This document shows positions 41,851 to 50,857 of a stretch of 64,000 bases of DNA, piece by piece. The position numbers and the translations under genes were made by a program. Numbering within the stretch: the first letter of the stretch is position 1; each line of letters opens with the position of its first letter. The notes beneath the pieces are model-generated. The model was not told where the DNA came from, made no database searches, and was given only the letters and a program-made list of their open reading frames with translations. Source of the stretch: CAYWKU01 sp964459325 (GTDB taxonomy: Bacteria > RBG-13-61-14 > CAYWKU01); assembly GCA_964459325.1 (NCBI GenBank), contig CAYWKU010000002.1, forward strand, positions 124,001-188,000. Direction: 5' to 3'.

Positions 41851-41972
41851 TGTTAAGGGTAGCACACCCTGACCGGAGGGCGGCTTTTCGTATTCGAAAA
41901 AAGTGCGATAACAGCATCACGTGCAATTTATAGCCCGGCGCCCGGGGAACCACCGGGACCGGTCAGGGTGTG
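41851..41972 (+). repeat. 122-bp element with 14-bp terminal inverted repeat, copy 2
   Basis: It starts TGTTAAGGGTAGCACACC and has two perfect 14-base arms, CACACCCTGACCGG (41863-41876) and CCGGTCAGGGTGTG (41959-41972), 82 bases apart. The same geometry occurs in copy 1 at 10087-10208, on the other strand. The outer parts agree at roughly nine of ten bases; the centre is unrelated. It lies between the permease block and the MCE gene. Confidence 0.75.
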
Positions 41973-41985
41973 ACAAAACCCTCGC

Positions 41986-42786
41986 TCACACCCCGATAAT
42001 CTTCGCCGAGCCCGTCAGCATAAAGTCCAGTATGATTATGGTGAGTATGGAGTACACCACCGCCTTGGTGGTGGCCACCCCCACCCCCTCCGCACCGCCG
42101 CGGGCCTCGAAGCCGTAGTAGCAGCTTATAATGGGCACCGCCATGCCGTAAAAGAAGGCCTTCTCGAAAACAATAAAAATGTCACTCACCCCGGTGAACT
42201 TCTTAATCATGGCGAGATAACTCATGAAATTATGCACGTCCATGCAAAAGAGGTAACCGAACAACACTCCCACCGCCACGCCGAGGACCGCCAGCACCTC
42301 CATCATGACGATTCCGGCGATAAACCGCGGCGCCACCAGGTAGTTGATGGGGTTGGTGCGAAGCAGCTTCAGCGCGTCCACCTGCTCGGTTATCTGCATG
42401 CTGCCCACTTCAGCGGCAATACCGGCCCCCGCGCGGCTGGCCACCATCGCCCCCACCACCGCCGTGCCCGCTTCCCGGAAAATGAATATGGCGTGGAAAC
42501 CCGGCGCCCACTCCACCGTGTGAATCAGCCGCATAAGCTGATACCTCAGCTCCATCATCACAACGCTGCCCACGAAAGCCAGCACCACGACCACCAGCGG
42601 CGTCGTCTCCAGACCTATCACGTACATCTGCCGCAGAATTTCCCGGCCCCTTATGGGAGGACGGGGCAAAAAAACCACGGTGCGCCAGAAAAGCGTTGCC
42701 AGACCACCCACGGTCCGCAATACCCCCAACACCCAGAGGCCGAGGCTGATGAAAATCCACCGGAAAAATTTAAACAAGCCGCTCAC
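41986..42786 (-). CDS. MlaE-type permease B of a heteromeric MCE transporter
   Basis: A 266-residue permease of the MlaE family. It has the signature VASRAGAGIAAEVGSMQITE, then QVDALKLLRTNPINYLVAPR, and about five hydrophobic segments. It differs clearly from the adjacent permease A (EVGSM/TEQVDAL against ELGTM/TDQVDAV). Its ATG overlaps the stop of permease A by four bases, so the two are translated together. Paired, non-identical permeases are known from mycobacterial YrbEA/YrbEB; a heterodimer is the simplest reading here. Confidence 0.9.
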   Translation of the reverse strand: MSGLFKFFRWIFISLGLWVLGVLRTVGGLATLFWRTVVFLPRPPIRGREILRQMYVIGLETTPLVVVVLAFVGSVVMMELRYQLMRLIHTVEWAPGFHAIFIFREAGTAVVGAMVASRAGAGIAAEVGSMQITEQVDALKLLRTNPINYLVAPRFIAGIVMMEVLAVLGVAVGVLFGYLFCMDVHNFMSYLAMIKKFTGVSDIFIVFEKAFFYGMAVPIISCYYGFEARGGAEGVGVATTKAVVYSILTIIILDFMLTGSAKIIGV

Positions 42787-43577
42787 AGGTAAAGCATTCT
42801 CCCCATCTCGGCGAAATGATGAATTATCCTCAATATCGAGCTGGACAGGTAGCTTACTACGAAAAGCGCCACCAGCGTTACCACCAGCGAGCTGCGAACC
42901 GCCCTGCCCACAGCATAGGCCCCGCCGCCTTCAACCGTAAACCCCTTCCGGCAGGAAACCGTGGCCACCACTATGGCGAAAAGGAAACCCTTCACCAGGC
43001 TGTAAGCGAAGGCCGCCGCGTCAATAAGCTCAACCGCGCCGGTAACATACGTGTAAACGTTCATCCCCAGCATTCCGACACCTACTATCAATCCCCCGGC
43101 CAGCGCCACCACCACTCCGAATATGGTCAACAGAAAAACCATCACCACCACCGCCAGGAAACGGGGCACTACGAGATAGGTCATAGGGTTCAGACCCAGG
43201 CACCTTACCGCGTCCACCTGGTCGGTTACCTTCATCGTGCCCAGCTCCGCCACTATGTAAGCCCCGATGCGACCGGCAATCATGGCGGCTATCAGCATCG
43301 GCCCCACCTCCCTCATTATCGCAGACGATGTGACGCCTCCCAGAAGCACCTCCGCCCCCAGCATCTCGAGCGGATAACTGAACTGGATGGCTATGATAGC
43401 CCCCACGAATCCGCCCGCCATGAGCACCACCAACAGGCTCTGCACTCCCACTCGATACGACTGGTGAATAAACTCCACCAGCTCCATCGGCCCCCTGACC
43501 ATGGCGATGACAACCTTGCCAACAAATGTCACCATGCCGCCGATTTCCACCAGAATGTCGGTCACCCAACTTTTCAT
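42783..43577 (-). CDS. MlaE-type permease A of a heteromeric MCE transporter
   Basis: A 264-residue MlaE-family permease with AGRIGAYIVAELGTMKVTDQ, VDAVRCLGLNPMTYLVVPRF and hydrophobic segments typical of the family. The start is ATG 43577, overlapping the stop of the upstream ATPase B (ATGA); the open frame further upstream is a shadow inside that gene. It is co-translated with ATPase B and permease B. Both permeases should face one MCE protein. Confidence 0.9.
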   Translation of the reverse strand: MKSWVTDILVEIGGMVTFVGKVVIAMVRGPMELVEFIHQSYRVGVQSLLVVLMAGGFVGAIIAIQFSYPLEMLGAEVLLGGVTSSAIMREVGPMLIAAMIAGRIGAYIVAELGTMKVTDQVDAVRCLGLNPMTYLVVPRFLAVVVMVFLLTIFGVVVALAGGLIVGVGMLGMNVYTYVTGAVELIDAAAFAYSLVKGFLFAIVVATVSCRKGFTVEGGGAYAVGRAVRSSLVVTLVALFVVSYLSSSILRIIHHFAEMGRMLYL

Positions 43578-44308
43578 CCGTCCACCTCGCCGTGCAGAAA
43601 CTCCTGAATGGCCTCCGAGGAGTCCGCCAGAAAGGATTGCGGCGGCTGCACGTGAAAAAGCCGGCCATTGTGCAGCAGCCCCACCCTGTCGGCCACCACC
43701 TCCACGCACCTCATGTCGTGAGTTACCACTATGCTGGTCACCTTCAACTTTCCCGCCAGCTCGGCTATCAGCTCGTTGATACCCTCGGCCGATATGGGGT
43801 CGAGACCCGTGGTGGGCTCGTCGTACAACAGGTAAGCCGGCCTCAGGGCTACTGTCCGGGCCAGCCCCACACGCTTCTGCTCCCCGAAGCTGAGATTGGC
43901 GGGCATCCTGTCCATGAGAGAAGGCTCCAACCCCACCAGTTTAAGGTTTTCCGCCACCGCGTCTTCGAGTTCGGAGCCGGTGAGTCTCTTGTGCCGCTTC
44001 AGGCCGAAGGCCACGTTGGCGCGAACGCTCATGGAGTCGAAAAGGGTGGGCAACTGAAACACCATCCCGCACTTGAGCCGGATTGGCGCCATTTCATTCT
44101 CGGGAACGGTCACTACATTCTCGCCGTCAACATAAATGGCGCCTCGGTCGGGGCGCACCAGGCCGACAACGCACCTGAGCATCACGCTCTTGCCCACCCC
44201 GGTGGGGCCGAGCACCGCGAACGTCTCTCCGTCGGTTATCTCGAGGTCGATTCCCCGGAGCACATGATTGTCGCCGAAGCGCTTATGGACATCCTCGAAG
44301 GCAATCAA
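43574..44308 (-). CDS. MlaF-like ATPase B with altered signature motif
   Basis: A 244-residue ABC ATPase. Walker A GPTGVGKS, Q-loop GMVFQLPTLFD, Walker B YLLYDEPTTGLD and the switch histidine in SIVVTHDMRCVEV are intact. The signature, however, reads LSFGEQKRVGLA in place of the family's LSGGMxKR. It overlaps ATPase A upstream and permease A downstream by four bases each. In an A/B heterodimer, this signature would complete the ATP site of the A subunit, which itself has lost its switch histidine, so one site would be degenerate and one competent. Confidence 0.9.
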   Translation of the reverse strand: MIAFEDVHKRFGDNHVLRGIDLEITDGETFAVLGPTGVGKSVMLRCVVGLVRPDRGAIYVDGENVVTVPENEMAPIRLKCGMVFQLPTLFDSMSVRANVAFGLKRHKRLTGSELEDAVAENLKLVGLEPSLMDRMPANLSFGEQKRVGLARTVALRPAYLLYDEPTTGLDPISAEGINELIAELAGKLKVTSIVVTHDMRCVEVVADRVGLLHNGRLFHVQPPQSFLADSSEAIQEFLHGEVDG

Positions 44309-45057
44309 TTCGCTTCAGCTCCGCCGTCGGGGTGAGAAGTTTGGAAGAGTTTTTTCATTATCTCATGAGCGTTCTCGCCCTCCAGTTCATCATGACCCAC
44401 CACGGTGGCAATCCGCCCTTCGTGCAGGAAGGCCACCTTTTCGGTAACTATTTTCGCCATTTCCATCGAGGTGCAGACCATGACGCAGCTCATGCCCGAA
44501 TCCTCGACGATGTTGCGCAACAACCTCGCTATCCGGCGGCTGGTGGCCGGGTCTAGCCCCGCGGTGGGCTCGTCCGCCAGGAGCAGCTCAGGGCGGGCCA
44601 CTATGGCACGGGCGATGCCCACCCTCTTTTTCATCCCCCCCGACAACTGCGACGGATATAGCTCCTCCACCGCCCCGAGTTTCACCTGGTCCATGGCTTC
44701 GCGAACCCTGCGCCCGATTTCCTCACGGGTCACTCCCCTCATGCTTTTCAGCGCAAAGCCTATGTTCTCCCGTACAGTCATGGAATCGAACAGGGCGCTT
44801 CCCTGGAAAATCATGCCGATGTCTTCCCTTATGCTGTAAAGGAGCCGCCGGGAAGCGCGGGTGAGCTCCCTTTCCCCTATAATTACCCTGCCGTAGTCCG
44901 GGATTATCAGGCCGGTGATAATTTTCAACAGCACCGTCTTGCCCGAGCCGCTGGAGCCCATCAGCGCCACCGACTCCCCTTTTTTCACGCCGAAATCCAC
45001 CCCGCGCAAAAGCTTCATGCCGTCAAAAGATTTATATATGCCCTCGAGCTTTATCAT
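44305..45057 (-). CDS. MlaF-like ATPase A lacking the switch histidine
   Basis: A 250-residue ABC ATPase. Walker A GSSGSGKT, Q-loop GMIFQGSALFD, signature LSGGMKKRVGIARA and Walker B LLLADEPTAGLD are normal. The H-loop, which reads VTHD in the other two MlaF-type proteins here, reads VCTSMEM: the histidine that positions the gamma-phosphate is replaced by serine. The protein should hydrolyse ATP poorly on its own. It is the first gene of the five-gene set and starts about 110 bases from the divergent pyrE gene. No frameshift is seen and the change lies in an otherwise well-conserved gene, which argues for selection rather than decay. Confidence 0.9.
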   Translation of the reverse strand: MIKLEGIYKSFDGMKLLRGVDFGVKKGESVALMGSSGSGKTVLLKIITGLIIPDYGRVIIGERELTRASRRLLYSIREDIGMIFQGSALFDSMTVRENIGFALKSMRGVTREEIGRRVREAMDQVKLGAVEELYPSQLSGGMKKRVGIARAIVARPELLLADEPTAGLDPATSRRIARLLRNIVEDSGMSCVMVCTSMEMAKIVTEKVAFLHEGRIATVVGHDELEGENAHEIMKKLFQTSHPDGGAEAN

Positions 45058-45165
45058 CCATTGCTCCAGTTAGTTAAACGCCAAGTGGTTTCACAAATTA
45101 TTGTATCATTGTAAACTCTTTCAGGATAAAACTTCAAGAACTAATGAAAAACGGGCGATGAAATA

Positions 45166-45732
45166 ATGGACACCGAATCCCTCAAAGAGCGGTTAATGGA
45201 GATTCTTTTGGAAAAAAGCTTCCGGCTGGGCGATTTCACCCTTTCCAGCGGCGCAAAGAGCGATTATTACATAGACGGCCGCGTCACCAGCCTCAACCCG
45301 CAAGGCGCGAATATGATAGCCATGCTGTTTCTCGAAGAATGCGTCAATCTTGGCGCTGACGCCGTCGGGGGCCTTACGCTGGGAGCGGACCCCATCGTGG
45401 GAGCGGTGGCGGCCCTGAGCGCATCGGGAACAAAGCCCCTGCGGGGATTTATAGTACGAAAGAAGCAAAAGGAGCACGGCGCCGGAAAACTAATCGAAGG
45501 AGAGTTGCTCGAAGGCGACGTGGCAGTGGTGGTGGAGGACGTGGTCACCTCCGGCGCAAGCGCCATGCAGGCGGTGGATGCGGCCCGGAAAACCGGCGCT
45601 CGCGTGCCGGCGGTGCTGGCCGTAGTTGACCGCGAAGAAGGGGGCGCGGAGGCCTTCAAAAAGGAAAGACTCGTCTACAAGCCCCTGTTTACCGCCACCC
45701 AACTTAAAAAGGCGGCCCGGGAGCGCAAGTGA
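45166..45732 (+). CDS. pyrE: Orotate phosphoribosyltransferase
   Basis: A 188-residue type I phosphoribosyltransferase. It has SGAKSDYYIDGRV near the start, the substrate loop RKKQKEHGAGKLIEG and the PRPP motif VVVEDVVTSGAS (residues 120-131). It makes OMP from orotate and PRPP in pyrimidine synthesis. The start ATG is at 45166. It is the first gene on the plus strand, divergent from the mla set, and ends 16 bases before the kinase-fusion gene, so both may share a transcript. Confidence 0.95.
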   Translation: MDTESLKERLMEILLEKSFRLGDFTLSSGAKSDYYIDGRVTSLNPQGANMIAMLFLEECVNLGADAVGGLTLGADPIVGAVAALSASGTKPLRGFIVRKKQKEHGAGKLIEGELLEGDVAVVVEDVVTSGASAMQAVDAARKTGARVPAVLAVVDREEGGAEAFKKERLVYKPLFTATQLKKAARERK

Positions 45733-45748
45733 AGTAGCGGCGGGGACT

Positions 45749-48700
45749 ATGGAGGACACTCTCCTCGGAAAATACGAAATCGAACGCGTGCTCGGCCAGG
45801 GCTCGGGCGGAAAAGTATACCTCGCACTCGACAGGCTCAGTAACAACAAGGTAGCCCTGAAGGAAATTCATCCCGACGCAAATCTTGCCCTGGTGAGGCG
45901 GGAGTTTGAAATTCTCCGCTCCGTAGACCACCCCGGTGTCGCCAAAGCGCTGGATTACACCGAAGACCCCTCCGACGGTAAAGCATGGCTGGCTCAGGAG
46001 TACATTCCCGGCTCCGATTTGCTGGAGACCGCCCGCGAGCTCGAACCCGGGACCCTCGCCCGCCATGCCATGCAAATTGCAATGGTGCTCCATCACCTCC
46101 ACACCAGAGGGCTGGCTCACGCGGACGTAAAGCCCGCCAACGTAATTATTCCCGGCCCGGATAAAGACCCGGTGCTGGTCGATTTCGGACTCGCCACAGG
46201 CGGGGAAAATCCTGATAAAATCCGCGGCACCCCCGCTTACATGCCGCCGGAGATGTTACGGGGAGCTAAACCTTCGCCCGTTACCGACATTTACAGCCTC
46301 GGCGCCACCATATATCACTGCCTTACAGGTAATCCGCCGTATTCCGGTAATCCGCCGTATTCCGGAGAGACCTTCGAGGAGCTTATAAGCGCCATCGATT
46401 CCCAAAAAGCGGTATCCGTAAAGGAAGCGAAAAGCGACCTCGACGCCGCGCTGACGGACGTATTGGACAAAATGCTCCAACCCGACCCCGTTGCCAGGTA
46501 CCAGTCGGCAGGCACGGTGGCCCGACATCTGGCCGAATATCTGGGAGAAGAAATATCCGCCGAGGCGGGACGGGGCGGGAGATGGCCGCTGGTCGGCAGG
46601 GATGAGGAGCTTGACCGCCTGGACGGGATAATCGAAACCCTGAAGGGTAGCGGTCACACCGGTCATCTGTTCATTACGGGCAAAAAAGGTTACGGCACAA
46701 GCAGGCTGCTGGAAGCCGCCGTCGACCGCGCCCGTACTTCGGGGCTGAGGGTGATTCACATTCCACCGGCCCGGAGTTCCGACCTTTCTTCGGCGTTGTG
46801 GCCATTGTTGAAGATAGATGCCGGCGACGAGACCTCCGCCTCCGACATTCGAGACCGGGAAAGCATGCGGTTCAAAGCCAACGCGCAAATCGCCCGGGGG
46901 CTTTGCGAGATGGCGTCAAAAGGGCCGGTCCTGTTGGCCCTTGACGACTTCGAACAAGCGTCGCCATCGTCGGTGGAGCTTGTGCGGTTCCTCTGCCTCG
47001 AGTTCAACCCCGCCTTCGGTACCCCCGAACCGGTCACCGTAATGGCGGCCTGCGCGGGAAATTTGCCGGAGGAAATAGCCGACGACGTAGCCGGAGGATG
47101 GACAGGCGAGATGCGCGCCGAACCGCTTCCAACGGAAGCGATGGCCGAGTTGGCGAAAGAATCATGGGGATATACCCCGTCAGAAAGCGCGGCGGAAAAG
47201 CTGGTTCACCTTTCCGGCGGAAACCCCATGTGGTTGAGGGAAATCCTGCAAACGGTAACCGGCGAAGAGAAGCTGGATGAAGCCGCCCCGCCGGAGTCGC
47301 TCAAACAGCTTGCCCGCCGTACCGCGTCCGCCTTATCGCCGGAGTTTATACGGCTTCTGGAAGCGATGGCCGTCATCGAAGCACCGGCCTCTCTTTCCGA
47401 AATAGCCTCCATGCTGGAAGATGAACCCGGGCGGGTTACCGAAATGTCGACGGAGCTTACCGGCGGAGAGTTGGTAAAAGCCGAGGGCGGCTTATATTCC
47501 ATCGCCAATCCTCTTCTGGCCGACTGCATTCGCTCCGACACCGCCCTTTCGGTAAAGCGACAGCTTCACAAAAAAGCAGCGGATGTGCTCGCCGGGCGCG
47601 AAAATCCGCCGGTGGAGGCGGTGGCTTCGCACCTTATGGAGGCGGGTGAAGCGGAAAAGGCCCTGCCTTATGCCCTCCGGGCCGGGAAGCAACTCGGGGC
47701 ACGAGGCTCACACCGCGAAGCGGCGCTGATTTACGAAAAGGCCCTCGACGCCGCCGAGGCGGATACCGGGCACAAAAAAGCCCTGCTGGAAGGACTGGCC
47801 TCCAGCGCCGCCCCGGCGGGGTTGTGGAAAAAGGCGCTGGCGGCGTTCAGGGAGCGGCTGGAAATCGCGGATGACGAGCCTCCCGAGGCCAAGGCGGGTT
47901 TTCACCTTGACATGGCTCACTGCCAGCAGCGTATCGGCGAATACGAGCGGGCGGAGCGAGCCGTGGGGCGGGCGTTGAGCGAGCCGGCCCGCGACGACGG
48001 TTCGCAACAGTACCGGCGGGCGAAGGAAATATCGGCGTTGTTGGAAATTGTCCGGGGCAGGTACGAGAAGGCCATAGCCGCGGGCGATGAAGTCATGTCG
48101 AAGCTGCCGGAAAATTCTCCGCTTACAGCGCCCTTTCACGCGGCAAACGGCATCGCTCGCGCCTACATGGGCAAGTACCGGCAGGCGGAAGAGGAACTGC
48201 AAGCCGCCGTAAACCTTTACGAAAAGGACGTAGAAACGACGGGAATGATTACGGCGCTGGCCGGGCTGGGCATGGCACGCCAGCAGGCGGGCAACTACGA
48301 TGGCGCTCTCGAAGCTTACCGGCGGGCGCTAAAGCTTGCTAAAGACGTTGGCGACCTGCGCTCGGAAGCCACCGCGCAGATGAACATCGCCACGGTCGAG
48401 CAGGAGCGCAAGCGCTGGCCGGAGGCGCTGCAATCCTACCGGCGGGCCTTGCGGCTGGCCCGCCAGACCGGGGCCAAATCCGACGAAGTGCGCATCCTGG
48501 GCAACCTGGGCAACCTCCTGCTTTACCTGGGGGACACCGAAGGCGCTCTGCCTCCGGTCGAGCGCTCGCTTGTGGACTCGAAAAGGCTGGGGCTGAAGAT
48601 ATATCGCGCTTACGCTCACCTGCTGCGCGGCGACATCTTCAAAAGCCGGGGGGAGATGATGAACGCCCGCAAGGAGTACCTGCGGTCATACCGAATGTTT

Positions 48701-50752
48701 GAATCGGCGGGCAACCGGCGGGAAATAGCTCAGGCACTCTTGAGGCTGGGGCGGCTTTACATCGAAATGGGCGAACGCTCCCGCGCGGCGGATACCACCT
48801 CAATGGCCGCCGATAAGGCCAGGGAGTTGGGAAACCGCTCGTTCGAGTCTGAAGCCTTCCTTCTGAAAGCGCGATGGGAACTAAAATGGGGAAGAGCGGA
48901 AGAAGCCGTATCGTCGGCGAAGGAGGCGCTGGAACTCCTGCCCGAGGGTAGCGAAGAGGGTTCGGCATGGGAAATCAGAGCCGAGATGGGCGCCGCACTA
49001 CTCGAAGAAGACCACCGAGAAGAGGCGCTCCAGCAGTTACAACGAGCTTACGATGCCGCGCTCGAAATGAGGGAGAACGTGCCGGAAGAATATCGCGACG
49101 GCTTCCTTTCGGGTAAGGCATGGGAAGAACTTCAGAAAAACCTGGACATCGCGGGCTCGGGCGAAGGGCTTATACCGGAAAGCCGATGGAAAAAGCTTGT
49201 GGAAATCAATCGGCGGCTGACCGCACAACTCGAACTGGGAAAGCTGCTCGAGCTTATCATGGACAGCGTGCTGGAGCTGATAGAGGCCGAGAGGGGGTTC
49301 ATGATACTGGTCGAGGACGACGGGCTGAACATCCCCGTCGCTCGCAACATCGACCGCGAAACCATCCGCAGTCCCCGGATGAAAATAAGCCGCTCCATCG
49401 CCGAGGAGGTCACCGGAACCGGCGAGCCGCTCATTACCGTGGACGCCCAGAGCGATTCCCGCTTCGACCGCTTCGCCAGCGTGCAGGATTTGAAGCTGCG
49501 CAGCGTGCTTTGCATACCGCTGAAGATAAAGGGTCAGACCATCGGCACCCTGTACGTGGACAATCGATTCCGGGAAGGCGCATTCAGGGAAGAAGACCTG
49601 GCGGTGATGCAGGCCTTCGCCGACCAGGCTGCCATTGCCATCGAAAACGCCCGCCAGAGCGAGGAGCTGGAGAGCCGCAACGCCAGAATCCGGCAGCTTG
49701 CCCGGGAGCTGGAAAACCGCCTTGACCGCCAGACAGCCCAGATGGAAGTTATGCAGGCGGAGCTGACACGAAGCAGGCTGTCGGAGGAGGATAACAAGTA
49801 CCCCGAAATTATAGGCCCGTCGGCAGCCATGAGGGAGGTCTACGCCCTGATGGAAAAGGTCATCTCCAGCGACGTGCCGGTGCTGATAGAGGGCGAGTCG
49901 GGGACGGGAAAGGAACTGGTGGCGCGGGCCATTCATTTCAACGGGCCGCGAAAGGAAAAGCGGTTTTTGAGCGAGAACTGCTCGGCCATACCCGAAACCC
50001 TGCTCGAGAGCGAGCTTTTCGGACACGAGAAGGGCGCGTTCACCGGGGCCAACGAGAGGAAAATCGGCCTGTTGGAAATCGCCGACGGCGGCACGTTGAT
50101 GCTCGACGAAATAGGCGACATGAGCCCCGGGATGCAGGCGAAGCTGTTGCGGGTTGTCCAAGAGGGAGAAATACGAAGGGTTGGAGGCCAGGAAACGGTA
50201 AGAGTGGACGTGCGGGTGATAAGCGCCACTCATCAGCAGCTCGAGGAGATGGTGCGCACGGGGCATTTCCGAGAGGACCTGTATTGGAGGCTGAACGTGG
50301 TGAAAATATCGCTCCCGTCCCTGAGGGAGCGCCGCGAGGACATCCCGGCGCTGGCGGAGCATTTTTCCCGGATGTTTTCCGAAGAAACGGGCCACAATGT
50401 TGAAATCGAGCAGGAGGCGATGAAAATACTCATGGCCTACGACTGGCCCGGCAACGTGCGCGAGCTGGAGAACGAAATCCGCAAGGCGGCGGTGCTGGGC
50501 GAAGGGAGCATCGGGCCCGGCGACCTGTCGCCGCGCATACTGGAAGCGGTAGGAGGAAGGCGCCGCTACGCGGCTTCACATATATCCGGCAAGCTGAAAA
50601 ACGCCGTCGAGGAGTTCGAGAAGGAGTACCTGGCCAGAACGCTGGCCGAATGCGACGGCAACCGCGCCGAAGCCGCCCGCAAACTGGGAATCGGCAGAAG
50701 AACCCTCTACGACAAACTGGCAAGGTACGGGATTGAGGAGGATGAGAAGTAG
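45749..50752 (+). CDS. Ser/Thr kinase - ATPase - TPR - GAF - sigma-54 activator fusion
   Basis: A 1667-residue regulator. Residues about 8-270 are a Ser/Thr kinase (GQGSGGKV loop, Lys38, HADVKPAN in place of HRD at 124-131, DFG at 145-147). About 280-620 is an STAND-like ATPase region with a degenerate P-loop (ITGKKGYGTSRL lacks the lysine) and LLALDDFEQAS. TPR units fill about 630-1130. A GAF domain (about 1160-1300) and a sigma-54 activator AAA+ domain (GESGTGKE near 1380, GAFTGA near 1430, DEIGDM) follow, ending in a Fis-type HTH (NRAEAARKLGIGRRTLYDKL). It probably turns on RpoN genes in response to a signal. An in-frame 18-bp duplication repeats NPPYSG in the kinase. Confidence 0.92.
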   Translation: MEDTLLGKYEIERVLGQGSGGKVYLALDRLSNNKVALKEIHPDANLALVRREFEILRSVDHPGVAKALDYTEDPSDGKAWLAQEYIPGSDLLETARELEPGTLARHAMQIAMVLHHLHTRGLAHADVKPANVIIPGPDKDPVLVDFGLATGGENPDKIRGTPAYMPPEMLRGAKPSPVTDIYSLGATIYHCLTGNPPYSGNPPYSGETFEELISAIDSQKAVSVKEAKSDLDAALTDVLDKMLQPDPVARYQSAGTVARHLAEYLGEEISAEAGRGGRWPLVGRDEELDRLDGIIETLKGSGHTGHLFITGKKGYGTSRLLEAAVDRARTSGLRVIHIPPARSSDLSSALWPLLKIDAGDETSASDIRDRESMRFKANAQIARGLCEMASKGPVLLALDDFEQASPSSVELVRFLCLEFNPAFGTPEPVTVMAACAGNLPEEIADDVAGGWTGEMRAEPLPTEAMAELAKESWGYTPSESAAEKLVHLSGGNPMWLREILQTVTGEEKLDEAAPPESLKQLARRTASALSPEFIRLLEAMAVIEAPASLSEIASMLEDEPGRVTEMSTELTGGELVKAEGGLYSIANPLLADCIRSDTALSVKRQLHKKAADVLAGRENPPVEAVASHLMEAGEAEKALPYALRAGKQLGARGSHREAALIYEKALDAAEADTGHKKALLEGLASSAAPAGLWKKALAAFRERLEIADDEPPEAKAGFHLDMAHCQQRIGEYERAERAVGRALSEPARDDGSQQYRRAKEISALLEIVRGRYEKAIAAGDEVMSKLPENSPLTAPFHAANGIARAYMGKYRQAEEELQAAVNLYEKDVETTGMITALAGLGMARQQAGNYDGALEAYRRALKLAKDVGDLRSEATAQMNIATVEQERKRWPEALQSYRRALRLARQTGAKSDEVRILGNLGNLLLYLGDTEGALPPVERSLVDSKRLGLKIYRAYAHLLRGDIFKSRGEMMNARKEYLRSYRMFESAGNRREIAQALLRLGRLYIEMGERSRAADTTSMAADKARELGNRSFESEAFLLKARWELKWGRAEEAVSSAKEALELLPEGSEEGSAWEIRAEMGAALLEEDHREEALQQLQRAYDAALEMRENVPEEYRDGFLSGKAWEELQKNLDIAGSGEGLIPESRWKKLVEINRRLTAQLELGKLLELIMDSVLELIEAERGFMILVEDDGLNIPVARNIDRETIRSPRMKISRSIAEEVTGTGEPLITVDAQSDSRFDRFASVQDLKLRSVLCIPLKIKGQTIGTLYVDNRFREGAFREEDLAVMQAFADQAAIAIENARQSEELESRNARIRQLARELENRLDRQTAQMEVMQAELTRSRLSEEDNKYPEIIGPSAAMREVYALMEKVISSDVPVLIEGESGTGKELVARAIHFNGPRKEKRFLSENCSAIPETLLESELFGHEKGAFTGANERKIGLLEIADGGTLMLDEIGDMSPGMQAKLLRVVQEGEIRRVGGQETVRVDVRVISATHQQLEEMVRTGHFREDLYWRLNVVKISLPSLRERREDIPALAEHFSRMFSEETGHNVEIEQEAMKILMAYDWPGNVRELENEIRKAAVLGEGSIGPGDLSPRILEAVGGRRRYAASHISGKLKNAVEEFEKEYLARTLAECDGNRAEAARKLGIGRRTLYDKLARYGIEEDEK

Positions 50753-50766
50753 TCGCTGATGGGAAA

Positions 50767-50802
50767 GGGTGGCAGGTGTTTTATTCGTCCGGAAGAGCCA
50801 CC
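50767..50802. repeat. Short GGGTGGC...GCCACC hairpin between convergent genes
   Basis: GGTGGC and GCCACC arms enclose about 23 bases, just after the kinase-fusion stop. Two smaller hairpins (GCGACC/GGTCGC and CCCC/GGGG) follow in the gap. It resembles a reduced composite element and could end transcription from the left. Confidence 0.5.
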
Positions 50803-50857
50803 TTGTCTCTCGCGACCGGGAGGTCGCCCCCACGGGGGAATTAAGCCGGGAAAATTT

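Noticed and set aside
49037..50395. Long minus-strand frame opposite the kinase-fusion gene
   Set aside because: Antisense shadow of AAA+ and GAF codons.
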